Assembly (NCBI GenBank): GCA_028284125.1
Contig: JANQSI010000018.1
Span: 272,998 to 336,997 of the forward strand
DNA length: 64,000 nucleotides
Origin: Cyclobacteriaceae bacterium
GTDB lineage: Bacteria; Bacteroidota; Bacteroidia; Cytophagales; Cyclobacteriaceae
Reading direction: 5' to 3'
Under the pieces are notes generated by a model, which saw nothing but the letters and a program-made list of their open reading frames with translations, searched no databases and had not been told where the DNA came from. Below are positions 25,874 through 36,600 of the stretch, one piece after another. Numbering within the stretch: position 1 is the first letter of the stretch; each line of letters starts with the position of its first letter. The position numbers and the translations under genes are program-made.

Positions 25874-26635
25874 ATGTACATAAACCTATCGGGACTAAAT
25901 ATTCTGGTGACAGGTGCGAGTAGAGGAATTGGAAAAGCACTTGCTACGAAACTCGCGGAAGCCGGAGCAACTATTGCCGTTCACTACAATAAAAATGTAC
26001 GAGATGCAGAAAATTTAGCTCACATTTTGGGAAATGAATCGAAAGCTTTTCAAGCGGATTTATCAAAACCAGATGAGGCTTCAAAGCTATTTGAACGAGT
26101 CTCTCTTGAAATGGGAAGTATTGAAATACTAATAAACAATGCAGGATTGGCTAAATCTGTGGCAGTCACAGCGAAAGACGATGAATGGACTGCTGCCTGG
26201 GATGAGACGATGATGGTGAATTTAAATTCAGCAGCTATTCTGAGTAAGAAGGCGGTACAACATTTTCTTGATAGAAAAGCAGCGGGCCGAATTATCAATA
26301 TAGCTTCTCGTGCTGCCTTCAGAGGTGACGAAGCAGAATACATTGCATATGCCGCTTCTAAGGCTGGATTGGTTTCACTCACTCGCTCCATTGCAAAATC
26401 ATTTGGGAAAGAAGGTGTGAAAGCTTTTGTGATTGCACCAGGATTTGTAAGAACCGATATGTCCCAAGAATTTATGCAGCAATACGGAGAAGAACACACT
26501 AAGGGCGACCTTGCTTTAGAAAGACTCACTGAGCCAAAAGATATTGCTCCATTAGTGACATTCATCGCAAGTGGAATGGCTGATCATGCAACAGGAGCCA
26601 CCTTTGATGTGAATGCCGGAAGCTATTTGCACTAA
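25874..26635 (+). CDS. SDR family oxidoreductase, FabG-like
   Basis: 253 residues, classical short-chain dehydrogenase. TGASRGIGKALA is the NAD(P) motif (about 14-25), NNAG is near 90, and catalytic Tyr and Lys lie in YAASKAG with the Ser in NIASRAA. The C-terminus GATFDVNAGSYLH matches 3-oxoacyl-ACP-reductase-like members. Substrate not assignable. It is a single gene, divergent from the exchanger and 55 bases before the TerB pair. Confidence 0.87.
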   Translation: MYINLSGLNILVTGASRGIGKALATKLAEAGATIAVHYNKNVRDAENLAHILGNESKAFQADLSKPDEASKLFERVSLEMGSIEILINNAGLAKSVAVTAKDDEWTAAWDETMMVNLNSAAILSKKAVQHFLDRKAAGRIINIASRAAFRGDEAEYIAYAASKAGLVSLTRSIAKSFGKEGVKAFVIAPGFVRTDMSQEFMQQYGEEHTKGDLALERLTEPKDIAPLVTFIASGMADHATGATFDVNAGSYLH

Positions 26636-26690
26636 TCAACATATTTTGCCTAAATTGATACCTCAAAATCACTAAATAATATCAGCTATA

Positions 26691-27107
26691 ATGGAGAGCA
26701 ATATAAGAAACCATCTAAAAGCCCTAGTTCAGATTTCAATCATCGATCGAGATTTCGGTGAACCCGAAAAAACGTATGTTTATACAATCGGAAAAGCCAA
26801 TAAAATGTCGGTAGAGGAGATCGATCAAATTGTGAAAGAAGTTTTAGAATCCAAGGACAATGAAGATGTGAATTTCGCCGGCCTGATGACAGAAGAACGA
26901 TTCGATTATTTGTATGACATTGTTCAGTTAATGAAGATCGACGGAGAAGTTTTCCTCACTGAAATCAAGTATTGTGAAGACATAGCTGAGAAATTGGGAT
27001 ACAGCAGGAAAGTGGTAAAGAAAATGGCCTCCAGAATTTATTCTGACCCAGCTATTACAGGAAACAGGGAAGCACTAATGAGGGAAGCCAACAAACATTT
27101 GAAATAA
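26691..27107 (+). CDS. TerB-like protein, copy 1
   Basis: 138 residues, all-helical, matching the TerB/DjlA-N-like (tellurite resistance) fold: paired acidic segments IIDRDFGEPEKTYVYTIGKA and LMKIDGEVFLTEIKYCEDIAEKLG. TerB-like domains are thought to bind metal and act near membranes in stress systems. The conserved acidic residues are present, but no other ter genes are nearby. Followed 22 bases later by a second copy. Confidence 0.7.
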   Translation: MESNIRNHLKALVQISIIDRDFGEPEKTYVYTIGKANKMSVEEIDQIVKEVLESKDNEDVNFAGLMTEERFDYLYDIVQLMKIDGEVFLTEIKYCEDIAEKLGYSRKVVKKMASRIYSDPAITGNREALMREANKHLK

Positions 27108-27129
27108 GAAACACCTTAATCAACGTCTA

Positions 27130-27525
27130 ATGAGTATTAAATCCAAACTTTCTGTATTGGTCCAGCTTGCAAACATCGATGGAGATTTTGCTGGAGAAGA
27201 AAAGGACCTAATATACATGATTGCCAAAGCGAATGGGATAAGTCAAGAGGAAGTCAATGATATGATTGAAAACCCTGAACCGCTACCTCCTTTGAGCACG
27301 ATATCTGATGACGATAAATTTGAATATTTATATCACTTGGTACAATTAATGAAAATTGACAGCCAGGTATATTTGTCTGAGATCAAATACTGTGAAGAGC
27401 TCGCTGAAAAGTTAGGATTCAGGAAAAATGTTATTTCCGATTTGTCTGCTAAAATTTACAGTGATCCAAGTATTACATCAAACGTCGAATCACTAAGAAG
27501 AGCCATTCAAAAACACCAATACTGA
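27130..27525 (+). CDS. TerB-like protein, copy 2
   Basis: 131 residues, a paralogue of the preceding gene: LVQLANIDGDFAGEEKDLIY aligns with the copy 1 start, and LVQLMKIDSQVYLSEIKYC with its second half. An extra Pro-rich insert (NPEPLPPLST) lies in the middle. A tandem duplication that has diverged, so sub-function or heteromer formation is possible. It converges on the N-acetyltransferase gene with four bases between. Confidence 0.7.
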   Translation: MSIKSKLSVLVQLANIDGDFAGEEKDLIYMIAKANGISQEEVNDMIENPEPLPPLSTISDDDKFEYLYHLVQLMKIDSQVYLSEIKYCEELAEKLGFRKNVISDLSAKIYSDPSITSNVESLRRAIQKHQY

Positions 27526-27529
27526 TTTC

Positions 27530-28351
27530 TTATTTCTGTATCGGACTGAGCTGCTGGTAGGATATCCCAAAATATTGCTCCAACTTGGATAAGAACTCAT
27601 CCTCATTCAGGATTGGAATTTCTTCAATTTCTGCAAGCTTCAATATTTTTAGCTTTTTATCTGTAAGAGTCACCCGGCCATCTTCAGTTTTTATGGTGAT
27701 CAACTTTCTCTGAGTAAATATTGACTTCTCAGATGTTTGATGATACTCACACATTTCCATGAACTGAATGATTTGTTTTTCCTCAAAAGCAAATCGGTAT
27801 TTTGTTTCAAAATTTGAGGCATTAGATGAAAACTGTAGCAGCAAATTTTCATCGGGATCTTTATCAAAACGCCAGTAGGTGGTGTAGTCCATTTGAACAG
27901 TTCCGGTCTGAATTTCCTTCGGGTACGAGAACGAATTTCCAAAGCCTACATCTACGAGATAATCTTTGTCATCAACATTCGCAATAATTGCCATGTGACC
28001 ATATGGCGCGTCAAATTCTCCTTCTTCATTTTTCATTTGAGCAGAAGTCACGTAACAATCGTAACCGAGATGATAAAGTAGATGGTAAAAAAGGCCATTG
28101 AGCTCATAGCAAAAACCGCCTCTTCTTTTTCTTACGATCTTATCGAAGATTTTTGAATAGTCTAGAAGAATTTTTCTTCTGTAGTGAATATCCAGGTTTT
28201 CAAAGGGAATCTTATGAATGTGTGCCGAATGGAGCTTGCGAAGAAATTTGATGGTAGGTTCTTCTTTCTCAAGTCCAAGCCTTTTTAGGTAGGCTTCAAC
28301 GTCAATCTCTGAAACTTTTGGTTTGTTCTTAAAGTAGTTGAGCTTCTTCAA
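27530..28351 (-). CDS. Arylamine N-acetyltransferase
   Basis: 273 residues. The cysteine-protease-like triad of NATs is complete: Cys81 in RRGGFCYELNG, His119 in PYGHMAII and Asp134 in YLVDVGFG. These enzymes transfer acetyl from acetyl-CoA to arylamines or hydrazines. The start overlaps the end of the upstream secreted-protein gene by four bases, so the two are one transcript. Physiological substrate unknown. Confidence 0.92.
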   Translation of the reverse strand: MKKLNYFKNKPKVSEIDVEAYLKRLGLEKEEPTIKFLRKLHSAHIHKIPFENLDIHYRRKILLDYSKIFDKIVRKRRGGFCYELNGLFYHLLYHLGYDCYVTSAQMKNEEGEFDAPYGHMAIIANVDDKDYLVDVGFGNSFSYPKEIQTGTVQMDYTTYWRFDKDPDENLLLQFSSNASNFETKYRFAFEEKQIIQFMEMCEYHQTSEKSIFTQRKLITIKTEDGRVTLTDKKLKILKLAEIEEIPILNEDEFLSKLEQYFGISYQQLSPIQK

Positions 28352-29430
28352 TTTCCTTTGTTGAAAAACTGAGTCATATTTCCAATAAAGTTAGTGAGCG
28401 CTTTTTGCCAGGACTCGTCGGCATCCCACTCTCCTACATATACGTTTTTGGCAATGTTTTGTCGAATATAGAATTTATGAAGAAGCGCATTTTTAGGAAA
28501 TGTCTTGATGCTTGTATTATCTGGCATTATTGGAATTACAGAAACGTATCCGGCATCAGAAGATGAAGGCTCATATTTTAGCATAGACCTAATAGATTCA
28601 CCGGAGCTGTAGAGATTTCGCAGTACAAACTGAAATCTTCTTCTAAGTAAATCTTCATCACTCATGTAATCGACGAATTCTATTTGATGCGGGAAGTTCT
28701 TAAGTAACTGCTCTAGTTCTTGGTTTTTGTTTTCCACTTGCTGGTTGAACCTACTGATTCGAGAAGTAAGCTCTGGGCTAGCATTTTCAGGAATAGCTAC
28801 TTTGCTGAATTTCTCTACGGCCATTTTATTCCTTCTAATTTGACCAGGGTAATTCTTAAGGTTTGATTTCTCTACAATGGATAACGCATCCAGAAATGTT
28901 GGTTTGTCAGGAATGAGGAAATTCTGCATAGGATTTTCCGTTCGTTTTATTTCCCTTCCAAAATCAATCATTACCCGATGTAATCCTGCTGAACTCCTTT
29001 TATACGCTTTCTGATTGTTACTTATCAGTGAGGGTTTGCCATTATAAGGTGTACACAGAATTTCAATTCCATCTTTGCTTTCGGTCACGAAAATCAGGTT
29101 TTTTATTTTTCGTGTCGAAAGAGTTGTCTGATAAAAATTGCGAGTTGAATTGCCCGACGAAAAGTCGTTACTGTTGATGTAAATGATCACATCAATCCCC
29201 ATTTTATAGAGGTAGTTGTGTACTTGAGTACTAAAGTCTTTCCAATCGGCCTCCGAATAGAACGATCCATTTTTTGGCTGCATACTTATAAAAACAGCCG
29301 TTCGGCTGCTATTTAGATCGGCAGGAATGAAACTGCCTTCCTCTAAGTCTCTTAATTCATAAATGGGTGTCTGGGCGAATGAAAAGCAGTGGAGTGCAAT
29401 AAAAAGAAATAGAAATAGTATCCTTCTCAT
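28348..29430 (-). CDS. Secreted protein of unknown function, 360 aa
   Basis: Signal peptide MRRILFLFLFIALHCFSFAQ. I do not recognise a domain. Residues about 40-120 read like an alpha/beta fold (AVFISMQPKNGS, IDVIIYINSNDF, IKNLIFVTESKDGIEIL). A charged helical stretch (about 205-250) and a beta-rich end follow. Probably periplasmic. It overlaps the N-acetyltransferase by four bases, but any functional link is unknown. Confidence 0.65.
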   Translation of the reverse strand: MRRILFLFLFIALHCFSFAQTPIYELRDLEEGSFIPADLNSSRTAVFISMQPKNGSFYSEADWKDFSTQVHNYLYKMGIDVIIYINSNDFSSGNSTRNFYQTTLSTRKIKNLIFVTESKDGIEILCTPYNGKPSLISNNQKAYKRSSAGLHRVMIDFGREIKRTENPMQNFLIPDKPTFLDALSIVEKSNLKNYPGQIRRNKMAVEKFSKVAIPENASPELTSRISRFNQQVENKNQELEQLLKNFPHQIEFVDYMSDEDLLRRRFQFVLRNLYSSGESIRSMLKYEPSSSDAGYVSVIPIMPDNTSIKTFPKNALLHKFYIRQNIAKNVYVGEWDADESWQKALTNFIGNMTQFFNKGN

Positions 29431-29496
29431 GAATTGGATTCCAATTGGCTAATTTTATAAAATCTCAACTGATAATTAACCTTTTTAGTATTAAAG

Positions 29497-30063
29497 ATGA
29501 AAAAACGCTGTGCCTGGACTGAAAATAGCTTTGACCAATACATCAAGTATCACGATGAAGAATGGGGTGTTCCGGTCCATGACGACCCCAAGCACTTCGA
29601 ATTTTTGGTATTGGAGAGTGCACAAGCGGGTTTGAGTTGGGCGACAATACTAAAGAAGCGAGATGGCTACAGAAATGCCTTCGCAAATTTCGATGTGGAG
29701 ACAGTTGCCGATTATGGAGATGGTATGATAGAAGAACTCTTGCTAGACGCATCGATTATCAGAAATCGTGCGAAGATTGCAGCGACCATCAATAATGCTA
29801 GACAGTTCATTGCAGTTCAAAATGAATTTGGCTCCTTCGATGAATACGTTTGGAGATTTGTTAACAACAAACCGATCATTGGTTACTGGAAGGAAATGAG
29901 TGAAGTTCCCGTAACAACACCCGAATCTGACGCCCTTTCCAAGGACTTGAAGAAAAGAGGCTTCAAGTTTGTTGGATCTACCACCATTTATGCCCACATG
30001 CAAGCTACTGGATTGGTAAATGACCACACCACGGATTGTTTTCGTTTCGAAGAGCTATTGTAG
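29497..30063 (+). CDS. tag: DNA-3-methyladenine glycosylase I
   Basis: 188 residues, full length for Tag. It removes 3-methyladenine from alkylated DNA in base-excision repair. Zinc ligands Cys5 and His19 (KRCAW, KYHDEEWG) and the C-terminal His and Cys in VNDHTTDCFR are present, with ESAQAGLSWATILKKR as the substrate pocket. A single gene, divergent from the secreted protein. Confidence 0.96.
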   Translation: MKKRCAWTENSFDQYIKYHDEEWGVPVHDDPKHFEFLVLESAQAGLSWATILKKRDGYRNAFANFDVETVADYGDGMIEELLLDASIIRNRAKIAATINNARQFIAVQNEFGSFDEYVWRFVNNKPIIGYWKEMSEVPVTTPESDALSKDLKKRGFKFVGSTTIYAHMQATGLVNDHTTDCFRFEELL

Positions 30064-30066
30064 CGT

Positions 30067-30074
30067 TAATTTTG
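30067..30074 (+). promoter_or_regulatory. Bacteroidota -7 element TAATTTTG for prfA
   Basis: An exact TAnnTTTG, followed by GCAG, 22 bases before the prfA ATG. The -33 TTG is not clear at the expected distance. Confidence 0.5.
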
Positions 30075-30096
30075 CAGTCGCAAACTACCGAAAGGT

Positions 30097-31167
30097 ATGA
30101 TAGAGAAATTAGAGGAACTCAAGCATCGGTTTGAAGAAGTAAGTCAGTTGATTGTTCAGCCTGATGCAATGGCTGATATGAAAAAGTATAGTCAGCTCAA
30201 CAAGGAATATAAGGACCTGGAAAAAATCGTTAAGGTTTATGACGAATATTCCAATGCAACCAGTAACCTGAAAAATGCAAAACAGGTGTTAGGAGAAGAA
30301 AAAGATCCTGAGTTTCGAGAAATGGCAAAGGCTGAGATTGATGAGCTTGAGCCTGAAATAGAACGACTGGAAGAGGAACTTAAGATTTTGCTTATCCCTA
30401 AAGATCCGAATGATAGTAAAAATGTGATCCTGGAAATCCGGGCGGGCACCGGTGGAGATGAGGCGTCAATATTTGCGGGAGATCTTTTTCGAATGTATAA
30501 GGCCTACGCCGATTCACAGAAGTGGTCTTTCTCTGTTTTGAACTTCAATGAAGGAACTGCCGGAGGATACAAGGAAATTGTTGCTTCCGTTGAAGGAGAA
30601 GATGTCTATGCAAAGTTGAAGTTTGAATCCGGAGCACATCGAGTTCAACGTGTTCCAACCACGGAATCTCAAGGAAGAGTGCACACTTCGGCAGCAACGG
30701 TTGCTGTTTTGCCAGAAGCCGAAGAGGTAGATGTAGAACTCAATATGGGCGACATCAGAAAAGATACGTTTCGAGCATCGGGAGCTGGGGGTCAGCATAT
30801 TAACAAAACAGAATCCGCAGTTCGTCTGACCCATAACCCTTCGGGTTTGGTTGTTGAATGCCAGGATGGGAGATCGCAACATGCCAATTATGATAAAGCT
30901 TTAAAAGTCTTGCGATCTCGACTCTATGAGATAGAACTCAAAAAGCATAACGACGCAATCAGTAGTCAACGAAAAAGCATGGTAGGCTCCGGTGATCGAT
31001 CCGATAAAATCCGTACCTACAATTATCCCCAAGGAAGAGTTACGGATCATCGAATAGGGTTTTCTGTTTTTAACCTGCCCAATGTAATGAATGGAGATAT
31101 TGAGGAATTCATTGAACAGTTGAGAATAGCAGAAAATGCGGAGCTCATGAAAGAAGGAGCTGAATAA
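30097..31167 (+). CDS. prfA: Peptide chain release factor 1
   Basis: 356 residues. Recognises UAA and UAG and releases the peptide. The GGQ motif is at residues 231-233 (SGAGGQHINKT). The stop-codon-reading tripeptide PxT is PTT in RVPTTESQGRVHTS, where PAT or PVT is more usual. The distance and context identify RF1 rather than RF2. Followed 15 bases later by a lipoprotein gene. Confidence 0.96.
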   Translation: MIEKLEELKHRFEEVSQLIVQPDAMADMKKYSQLNKEYKDLEKIVKVYDEYSNATSNLKNAKQVLGEEKDPEFREMAKAEIDELEPEIERLEEELKILLIPKDPNDSKNVILEIRAGTGGDEASIFAGDLFRMYKAYADSQKWSFSVLNFNEGTAGGYKEIVASVEGEDVYAKLKFESGAHRVQRVPTTESQGRVHTSAATVAVLPEAEEVDVELNMGDIRKDTFRASGAGGQHINKTESAVRLTHNPSGLVVECQDGRSQHANYDKALKVLRSRLYEIELKKHNDAISSQRKSMVGSGDRSDKIRTYNYPQGRVTDHRIGFSVFNLPNVMNGDIEEFIEQLRIAENAELMKEGAE

Positions 31168-31182
31168 TCCGTTAAGGTTAAG

Positions 31183-32559
31183 ATGTTAAAAGCGGCAGTA
31201 CCTTTCCTGGCAATTCTATTGATTTGGACCTCTTGCTCCACGGCCGAAGATGACCTCTCTTTTGATCCAAACCTGGAACTACTCTTTAGTAATGACTCAG
31301 TCGCATTCGATACACTTTTAAGTGACAGTAGAAGTGCTACAAGACGACTTACCATTTTCAATCCTAATGAAAATGCTATTCTACTATCAGAGATTATTCT
31401 TGGAAAGAATCAAGCTTCAGATTACTCAATGGTTGTTAATGGAAAACAAGGTGCTCAACAACTAAATGAGCGGATTCTTGGAGGTGACAGCCTTTTGATT
31501 TTGGTAGAGGTGAACATCAATCCTCGCAATCGAAACACCCCCTATCTCGTCAAAGATTCCATCATTTTCAACTGGAATGGAAACACAGAACATGTGAAGT
31601 TGGTGAGTTGGGGACAAGATGGAAATCGCTTGCAAAATCAAATTCTTTGCGATGAGGTCTGGACAAAAGATCGTCCCTACATTGTTTCCGACACACTTCT
31701 TGTACGACCCAATTGCCAGCTTACTATAGAGCCGGGAACTCAAGTATTTTTTGAAAATGACGCAGCACTTTTCATTCAGGGCTCTTTGATGGCCGTTGGA
31801 GATTCTGCTAATCATATCATTTTCAGGAATGCGCGTTTCGATGGCGTTTACGATCAGGTTCCAGGTCAATGGAACGGTATTTATTTCCTGGAAGGAAGTG
31901 CAAATAACCAGGTAAGTTTCGCAGAAATATTCAATGGACAGGTAGGATTGAGAGTGGGCTCACCGGATGATGATGCGATCCCTGATCTGGTTGTTTCAAA
32001 CACTAGAATATTCAACATGAGTAGCGACGGGATTTTGGCTTTTACTTCCGACCTAGAAGCAACAAACTGCTTGATTTATAATTGCGGTCGGTACCTAGTC
32101 GGAAATGTTGCAGGAGGTAACTATACGTACAGCCATTGCACATTTTCCAATGATCAAAGCTTTTTTGTTCACAGCCTTCCAAGTGTTCAATTTGCTGATA
32201 ACGTCATTCTGAGTGAAAGCGAACTACTCACGGCAGACTTAACTGTTGAGATGACAAATTGCATCGTGTGGGGGTCTCAGGATGAAGAGTTTAACATCAA
32301 CAATGATGGTGGATCAATCGCAATTGCAACATTGACCACCAACATCATTCGATCGGGAGAAGATATTTTTGGGAATTTCACTTCACTGGACTTCAATTTC
32401 CCTGGCTTCTCCAATCAATTTTTGTTTGATTATTCCCTCGATACATTAGCCTTTGCGCAGGGCAAAGGAATTGATATTGGTGTTTTAAAAGATATTGAAG
32501 ATACACCTCGAGATGATATGCCTGACATTGGTGCCTTTGAGCGAGTAGATAAAAATTAA
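31183..32559 (+). CDS. Lipoprotein with right-handed beta-helix
   Basis: 458 residues. The lipobox is in LLIWTSC with the acylated Cys at 17. After a beta-sandwich-like N-terminal half (to about 140) comes LLVRPNCQLTIEPGTQVFF and repeated short beta-strands with Asn/Gly turns (GIYFLEGSANNQVSFAEIFNG and so on), typical of parallel beta-helix polysaccharide-interacting or adhesin proteins. Predicted outer-membrane surface lipoprotein. Follows prfA closely but need not share its job. Confidence 0.75.
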   Translation: MLKAAVPFLAILLIWTSCSTAEDDLSFDPNLELLFSNDSVAFDTLLSDSRSATRRLTIFNPNENAILLSEIILGKNQASDYSMVVNGKQGAQQLNERILGGDSLLILVEVNINPRNRNTPYLVKDSIIFNWNGNTEHVKLVSWGQDGNRLQNQILCDEVWTKDRPYIVSDTLLVRPNCQLTIEPGTQVFFENDAALFIQGSLMAVGDSANHIIFRNARFDGVYDQVPGQWNGIYFLEGSANNQVSFAEIFNGQVGLRVGSPDDDAIPDLVVSNTRIFNMSSDGILAFTSDLEATNCLIYNCGRYLVGNVAGGNYTYSHCTFSNDQSFFVHSLPSVQFADNVILSESELLTADLTVEMTNCIVWGSQDEEFNINNDGGSIAIATLTTNIIRSGEDIFGNFTSLDFNFPGFSNQFLFDYSLDTLAFAQGKGIDIGVLKDIEDTPRDDMPDIGAFERVDKN

Positions 32560-32571
32560 TCCTAAAGACAT

Positions 32572-33177
32572 ATGAGTTGGATACAAGTCATCCCTTTTGA
32601 AGAAGCAGAAGGTCAATTAAAAAAACTATATCAAAGAGTTACAGGACCAAATAATAATGTGGACAATATCATGGGAGTTCATAGTTTGCGACCCCATTCA
32701 ATGGAAGGCCACATGGCTCTTTACAAAAATGTTCTACACCATAAGAATAACTCGCTACCAAAAACCTACTTAGAAACAGTAGGAGTTTATGTGAGCAATC
32801 TTAACCATTGTGGCTATTGCGTAGAACATCATTTTGCTGGCTTGCAGCGACTACTTGCAGATGAAGAAAAAGGCTTGAAAATATTTGAGGCATTGAAAAA
32901 AGAACAGTTTGAAGAAGTCTTTTCTGTGAAAGAAACAAGAGGATTATTCTATGCCCGCAAACTCACCCTTGATCATACATCATTGGAAGAAGAAGACATT
33001 AATAGTTTGAGAAAATCGGGATTTGATGATGGAGAAATTCTGGAACTTAACCAAGTGGTGAGTTATTTCAATTATGCCAATCGGACCGTTCTTGGGCTTG
33101 GAGTTACAACAAAAGGTGATGTCTTAGGGTTATCTCCTAATGACGATAACGACACTGAAAATTGGGGGCACAGATAA
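32572..33177 (+). CDS. AhpD/carboxymuconolactone-decarboxylase-like peroxidase-related protein
   Basis: 201 residues. The AhpD-type catalytic motif is LNHCGYCVEHH near residues 78-88 (CxxC with a His). This matches the uncharacterised peroxidase-related branch of the CMD family, thought to use the redox Cys pair in peroxide or other small-molecule chemistry. Soluble, with no signal peptide. 12 bases after the beta-helix lipoprotein. Confidence 0.85.
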   Translation: MSWIQVIPFEEAEGQLKKLYQRVTGPNNNVDNIMGVHSLRPHSMEGHMALYKNVLHHKNNSLPKTYLETVGVYVSNLNHCGYCVEHHFAGLQRLLADEEKGLKIFEALKKEQFEEVFSVKETRGLFYARKLTLDHTSLEEEDINSLRKSGFDDGEILELNQVVSYFNYANRTVLGLGVTTKGDVLGLSPNDDNDTENWGHR

Positions 33178-33267
33178 ACCAGATTCAGTATTCAGCAAAT
33201 TGTCTCGTGAGATACGCTATCGTTGATTAAGATGGATTAAATTCGAGTTTCGTTTAATATTATTATT

Positions 33268-33651
33268 TTGAGAATAATTGTCCCTTTACTAATAATCACT
33301 CTTTTTTCCTGTAAGAACAGCGAAAAATCCACTACCAACCAAATCTCCATAGACAAAGTTGTTACTGAACAGCTAGGTAAAAATTTCGAACGAAAAGACA
33401 ATGGCAATTTTGTCCTATGCTACTCCGTTGAAAACGAAGTAAGTAGATGGAAGAATATAGTTGTTATAAACAAAACGAATGGAGATCTTGTCTACGGGCC
33501 TGAGAAATTAAATGCAGATGTAGATTGGCACTCCAAAGACCGACTCATCATAAAAGAATATCCTGAAGTGATTCAGGATAAGACTTCAACCAACACATTT
33601 ACTTATTACTATGACTTAATTGCTAAGAAGCGAATTAGCGCAACGAAATAA
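33268..33651 (+). CDS. Small lipoprotein of unknown function
   Basis: 127 residues from a TTG start at 33268, chosen because it begins a proper lipoprotein signal (IIVPLLIITLFSC, Cys at 15). The mature part is short and beta-rich (GNFVLCYSVENEV, WKNIVVINKTNGDLVYGPEKL). No family recognised. It precedes the large T9SS cargo gene by 25 bases. Confidence 0.55.
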   Translation: MRIIVPLLIITLFSCKNSEKSTTNQISIDKVVTEQLGKNFERKDNGNFVLCYSVENEVSRWKNIVVINKTNGDLVYGPEKLNADVDWHSKDRLIIKEYPEVIQDKTSTNTFTYYYDLIAKKRISATK

Positions 33652-33676
33652 TTTTTACACACATTAATTAATCGAG

Positions 33677-36600
33677 ATGACCGGAACAACAAGAGCACTC
33701 ACTATCCTCTCTATTATCCTTTTAAGCATTGTTACAATCGTTAAATGGCCCAGTGAAGAAATTGTCGAAAAACAAGAGCTAAATAATTTCGAAAAATACC
33801 TAGCTGAAAAGAAAGAAAGAAAACGGCAAGGCCAGGTTAAGGCAGACAGACCTGATTTGCACGGCTTGATCCAACGCCAACGGAGAACAAGGGAAGGAGA
33901 TACTGGACCAAAGTATGGAGAAAACCAGGTGATGGAGGAGTATCAAAAAGCTAAATCAAGGTCAAAACTTCTCAGAGCAAGAACGGAATCAACTGAATTC
34001 ATAGAGCGAGGACCTGGAAATGTTGCGGGTCGAACAAGAGGGTTAATCATCGACCCAGATGACGCTTCACTGAATACAATGTTTGCCGGATCGGCTTCAG
34101 GAGGAATTTGGAAAACAACAAGCGGAGGATCATCATGGACCTTTATCTCTGAAGACATTCCAAATCTTGGTACCAACACGCTAGCCATGTCTCCGGCAAA
34201 CACCCAAGTCATTTATGCTGGTACGGGAGAACATTTTACTAACGACATAGACGGATCTGGTCTTTACAAATCAACAGATAAAGGCGAATCGTGGGTGCAA
34301 ATAGCTGATCCATCTGTATATCCGGATTTCAAAAATGTTTCAAGGATTGTGGTAGATCCAGATGATGAGAATACGGTGATCGTAACTTCAAGAAACACAC
34401 GATGGGGAACCGGACTTCAGGCAGCGATTTACAAAACAACAGACGGAGGAGATAATTGGACACGGTTGCGATCTTCAACGACGGAACGCTACGATGATAT
34501 TGATTTCTTTCCTACCGATTTCAACACACTTTATGTGGCAATCGATGAAATAGGAGTGATCAAATCTACAGATGGCGGAACTACCTGGACTGATTCTAGT
34601 AATGGACTCTTACCAGAAGGAAGAGTTGAAATAACAATTTCTCCAGTCAATGCCAATCGACTCTGGGCTTCAGTTGAGGGAGGCCTTAGTGGCTCTGGAT
34701 CGGACTTATACGTCTCTAGTGATGCAGGCGCAACCTGGACAATTGCGGTGAATAGTGATGGATTGACTAATCAAGATTTTTTAGGTGGTCAGGGGTGGTA
34801 CGATAATATCGCTACCGCACACCCATTCGATGAAGACATTGTTTATGTTGGAGGTGTCAACCTGTGGAAATTTGAACTAGGTACAGGTACAGTTTCAGAC
34901 CTGGTAACGGTGGCTGCTTCCGAAAACGGAAGTGAGGACTTCATGGATTACATCGATCATGGAGGTGAATATTTTAACGGTACTCTGGAGTTAGGAAATG
35001 TGGAAAAAGCAAACCTTCTTTCAATTGAGGTCAGGTTTGGTGCTGGAACGCAAAAAGCACATCGATTCACTGTTGGAAATCAAGGAGCGGGCGTTGATTT
35101 TGCTGATTACGTTTATGAAGATTATGTAGATGTTCCTTTCCAGGTATGGGATACTGATAACAACCAGCAGCTGATGGTTTCATTTCGGGATCAGAAAGAT
35201 GATGGGGAGTGGGATTTGATTATTACTAATACCGATGGAGACCCGTCAACGCACTCCAGAGAATATTTGATTTTCCATAATATTCCTTATTCAGCTACGG
35301 CTGATGCAAACATTGCTCAGACAGGAGGAACAGAAGAAGGACAAATGTTCTTCATATGGCCTGTACTAAAAGCAGGAGCGACATTTGACAAAAATAATTT
35401 GCCAACATCCAATCTTGCTATCGATATCACTTCGGTTTCAGGAGTAGAAAGAATCACTGAGAATATTTCAGATGCATATAACCAGTTCAGTGGCTCAAAC
35501 AATTTTGGAAACCAGGGGACAAGGAGCTCCGGTCTCCACCCAGATCAGCATAACATTGTGATGACAGCTCTAGATGCCGGTGCACAAACTTTTAGATACA
35601 TCGTGGCTAATGACGGTGGGGTTTATCAGTCTGCAACTTCGACTGATCCCGGTGCAAGTGATAATGCTTTCATTTACATCAGTGGAGGCTATAATACCAC
35701 CCAGTTTTACGGCGCGGATAAAGCTCCCGGAGAAGACAGATACGTAGGAGGAATGCAGGACAATGGAACATGGTATCATCGAGCTGGAGTAACAGGAGCT
35801 GCAAATCAGGCTGCAACTTTTGGTATCGGCGGAGATGGCTTTGAAGCGTTGTGGCACAGTGAGGACATTAACAAAATCCTGGGCGGCTCGCAATTCAACA
35901 ATTTTGCTAAAACAACGGACGGAGGCACAACATGGGAATCAGCTACTGGTGGATTCAATGACGAGGGTCCATTTATCACTCGCCTGGCACATCATAAGTC
36001 CATGCCAGATAGAGTTTTTACCGTTGGAGAAACAGGTGTTTGGAGATCTACCACTTTCGGTGGAGGATGGCAATCAGCTACAATGAATAACCCAACGTTA
36101 TGGTCCTTTAATAATAGTGCAGATGTGGAAGTTTCATATGCCAACCCAGATGTTGTTTGGGCTGGAGGAGGGCTTTCTAACTTTACTCGATTAGCAGTTT
36201 CTACTGACGGTGGATTGACATTCGATGCGGTTGAAAACTACGATGTGTTTAATATGGGGTTTGTCTCAGGTATTGGAACACATCCTTCTGATGATAAAAT
36301 AGCGTATGCACTATTTTCATTTTCAGACTTGCCTAAAGTGCTAAAGACAACTGATCAGGGAGAAACATGGACGGATATTTCAGGGTTCGATGGATCTGGA
36401 GATAGAGGATTTCCGGATGTTGCGGTAAATACCATCTTCGTGTTTCCAACGGATGAAAACAAAATCTGGGTTGGTTCTGAGATTGGAATTGTAGAATCTT
36501 TGGATGGTGGAGCAAGCTGGAATCTACTGGATTCAAACCTTCCGCCAGTAAATGTTTACGATTTTAAACTAGTTGATAATCAGCTGGTGATTGCGACCTA

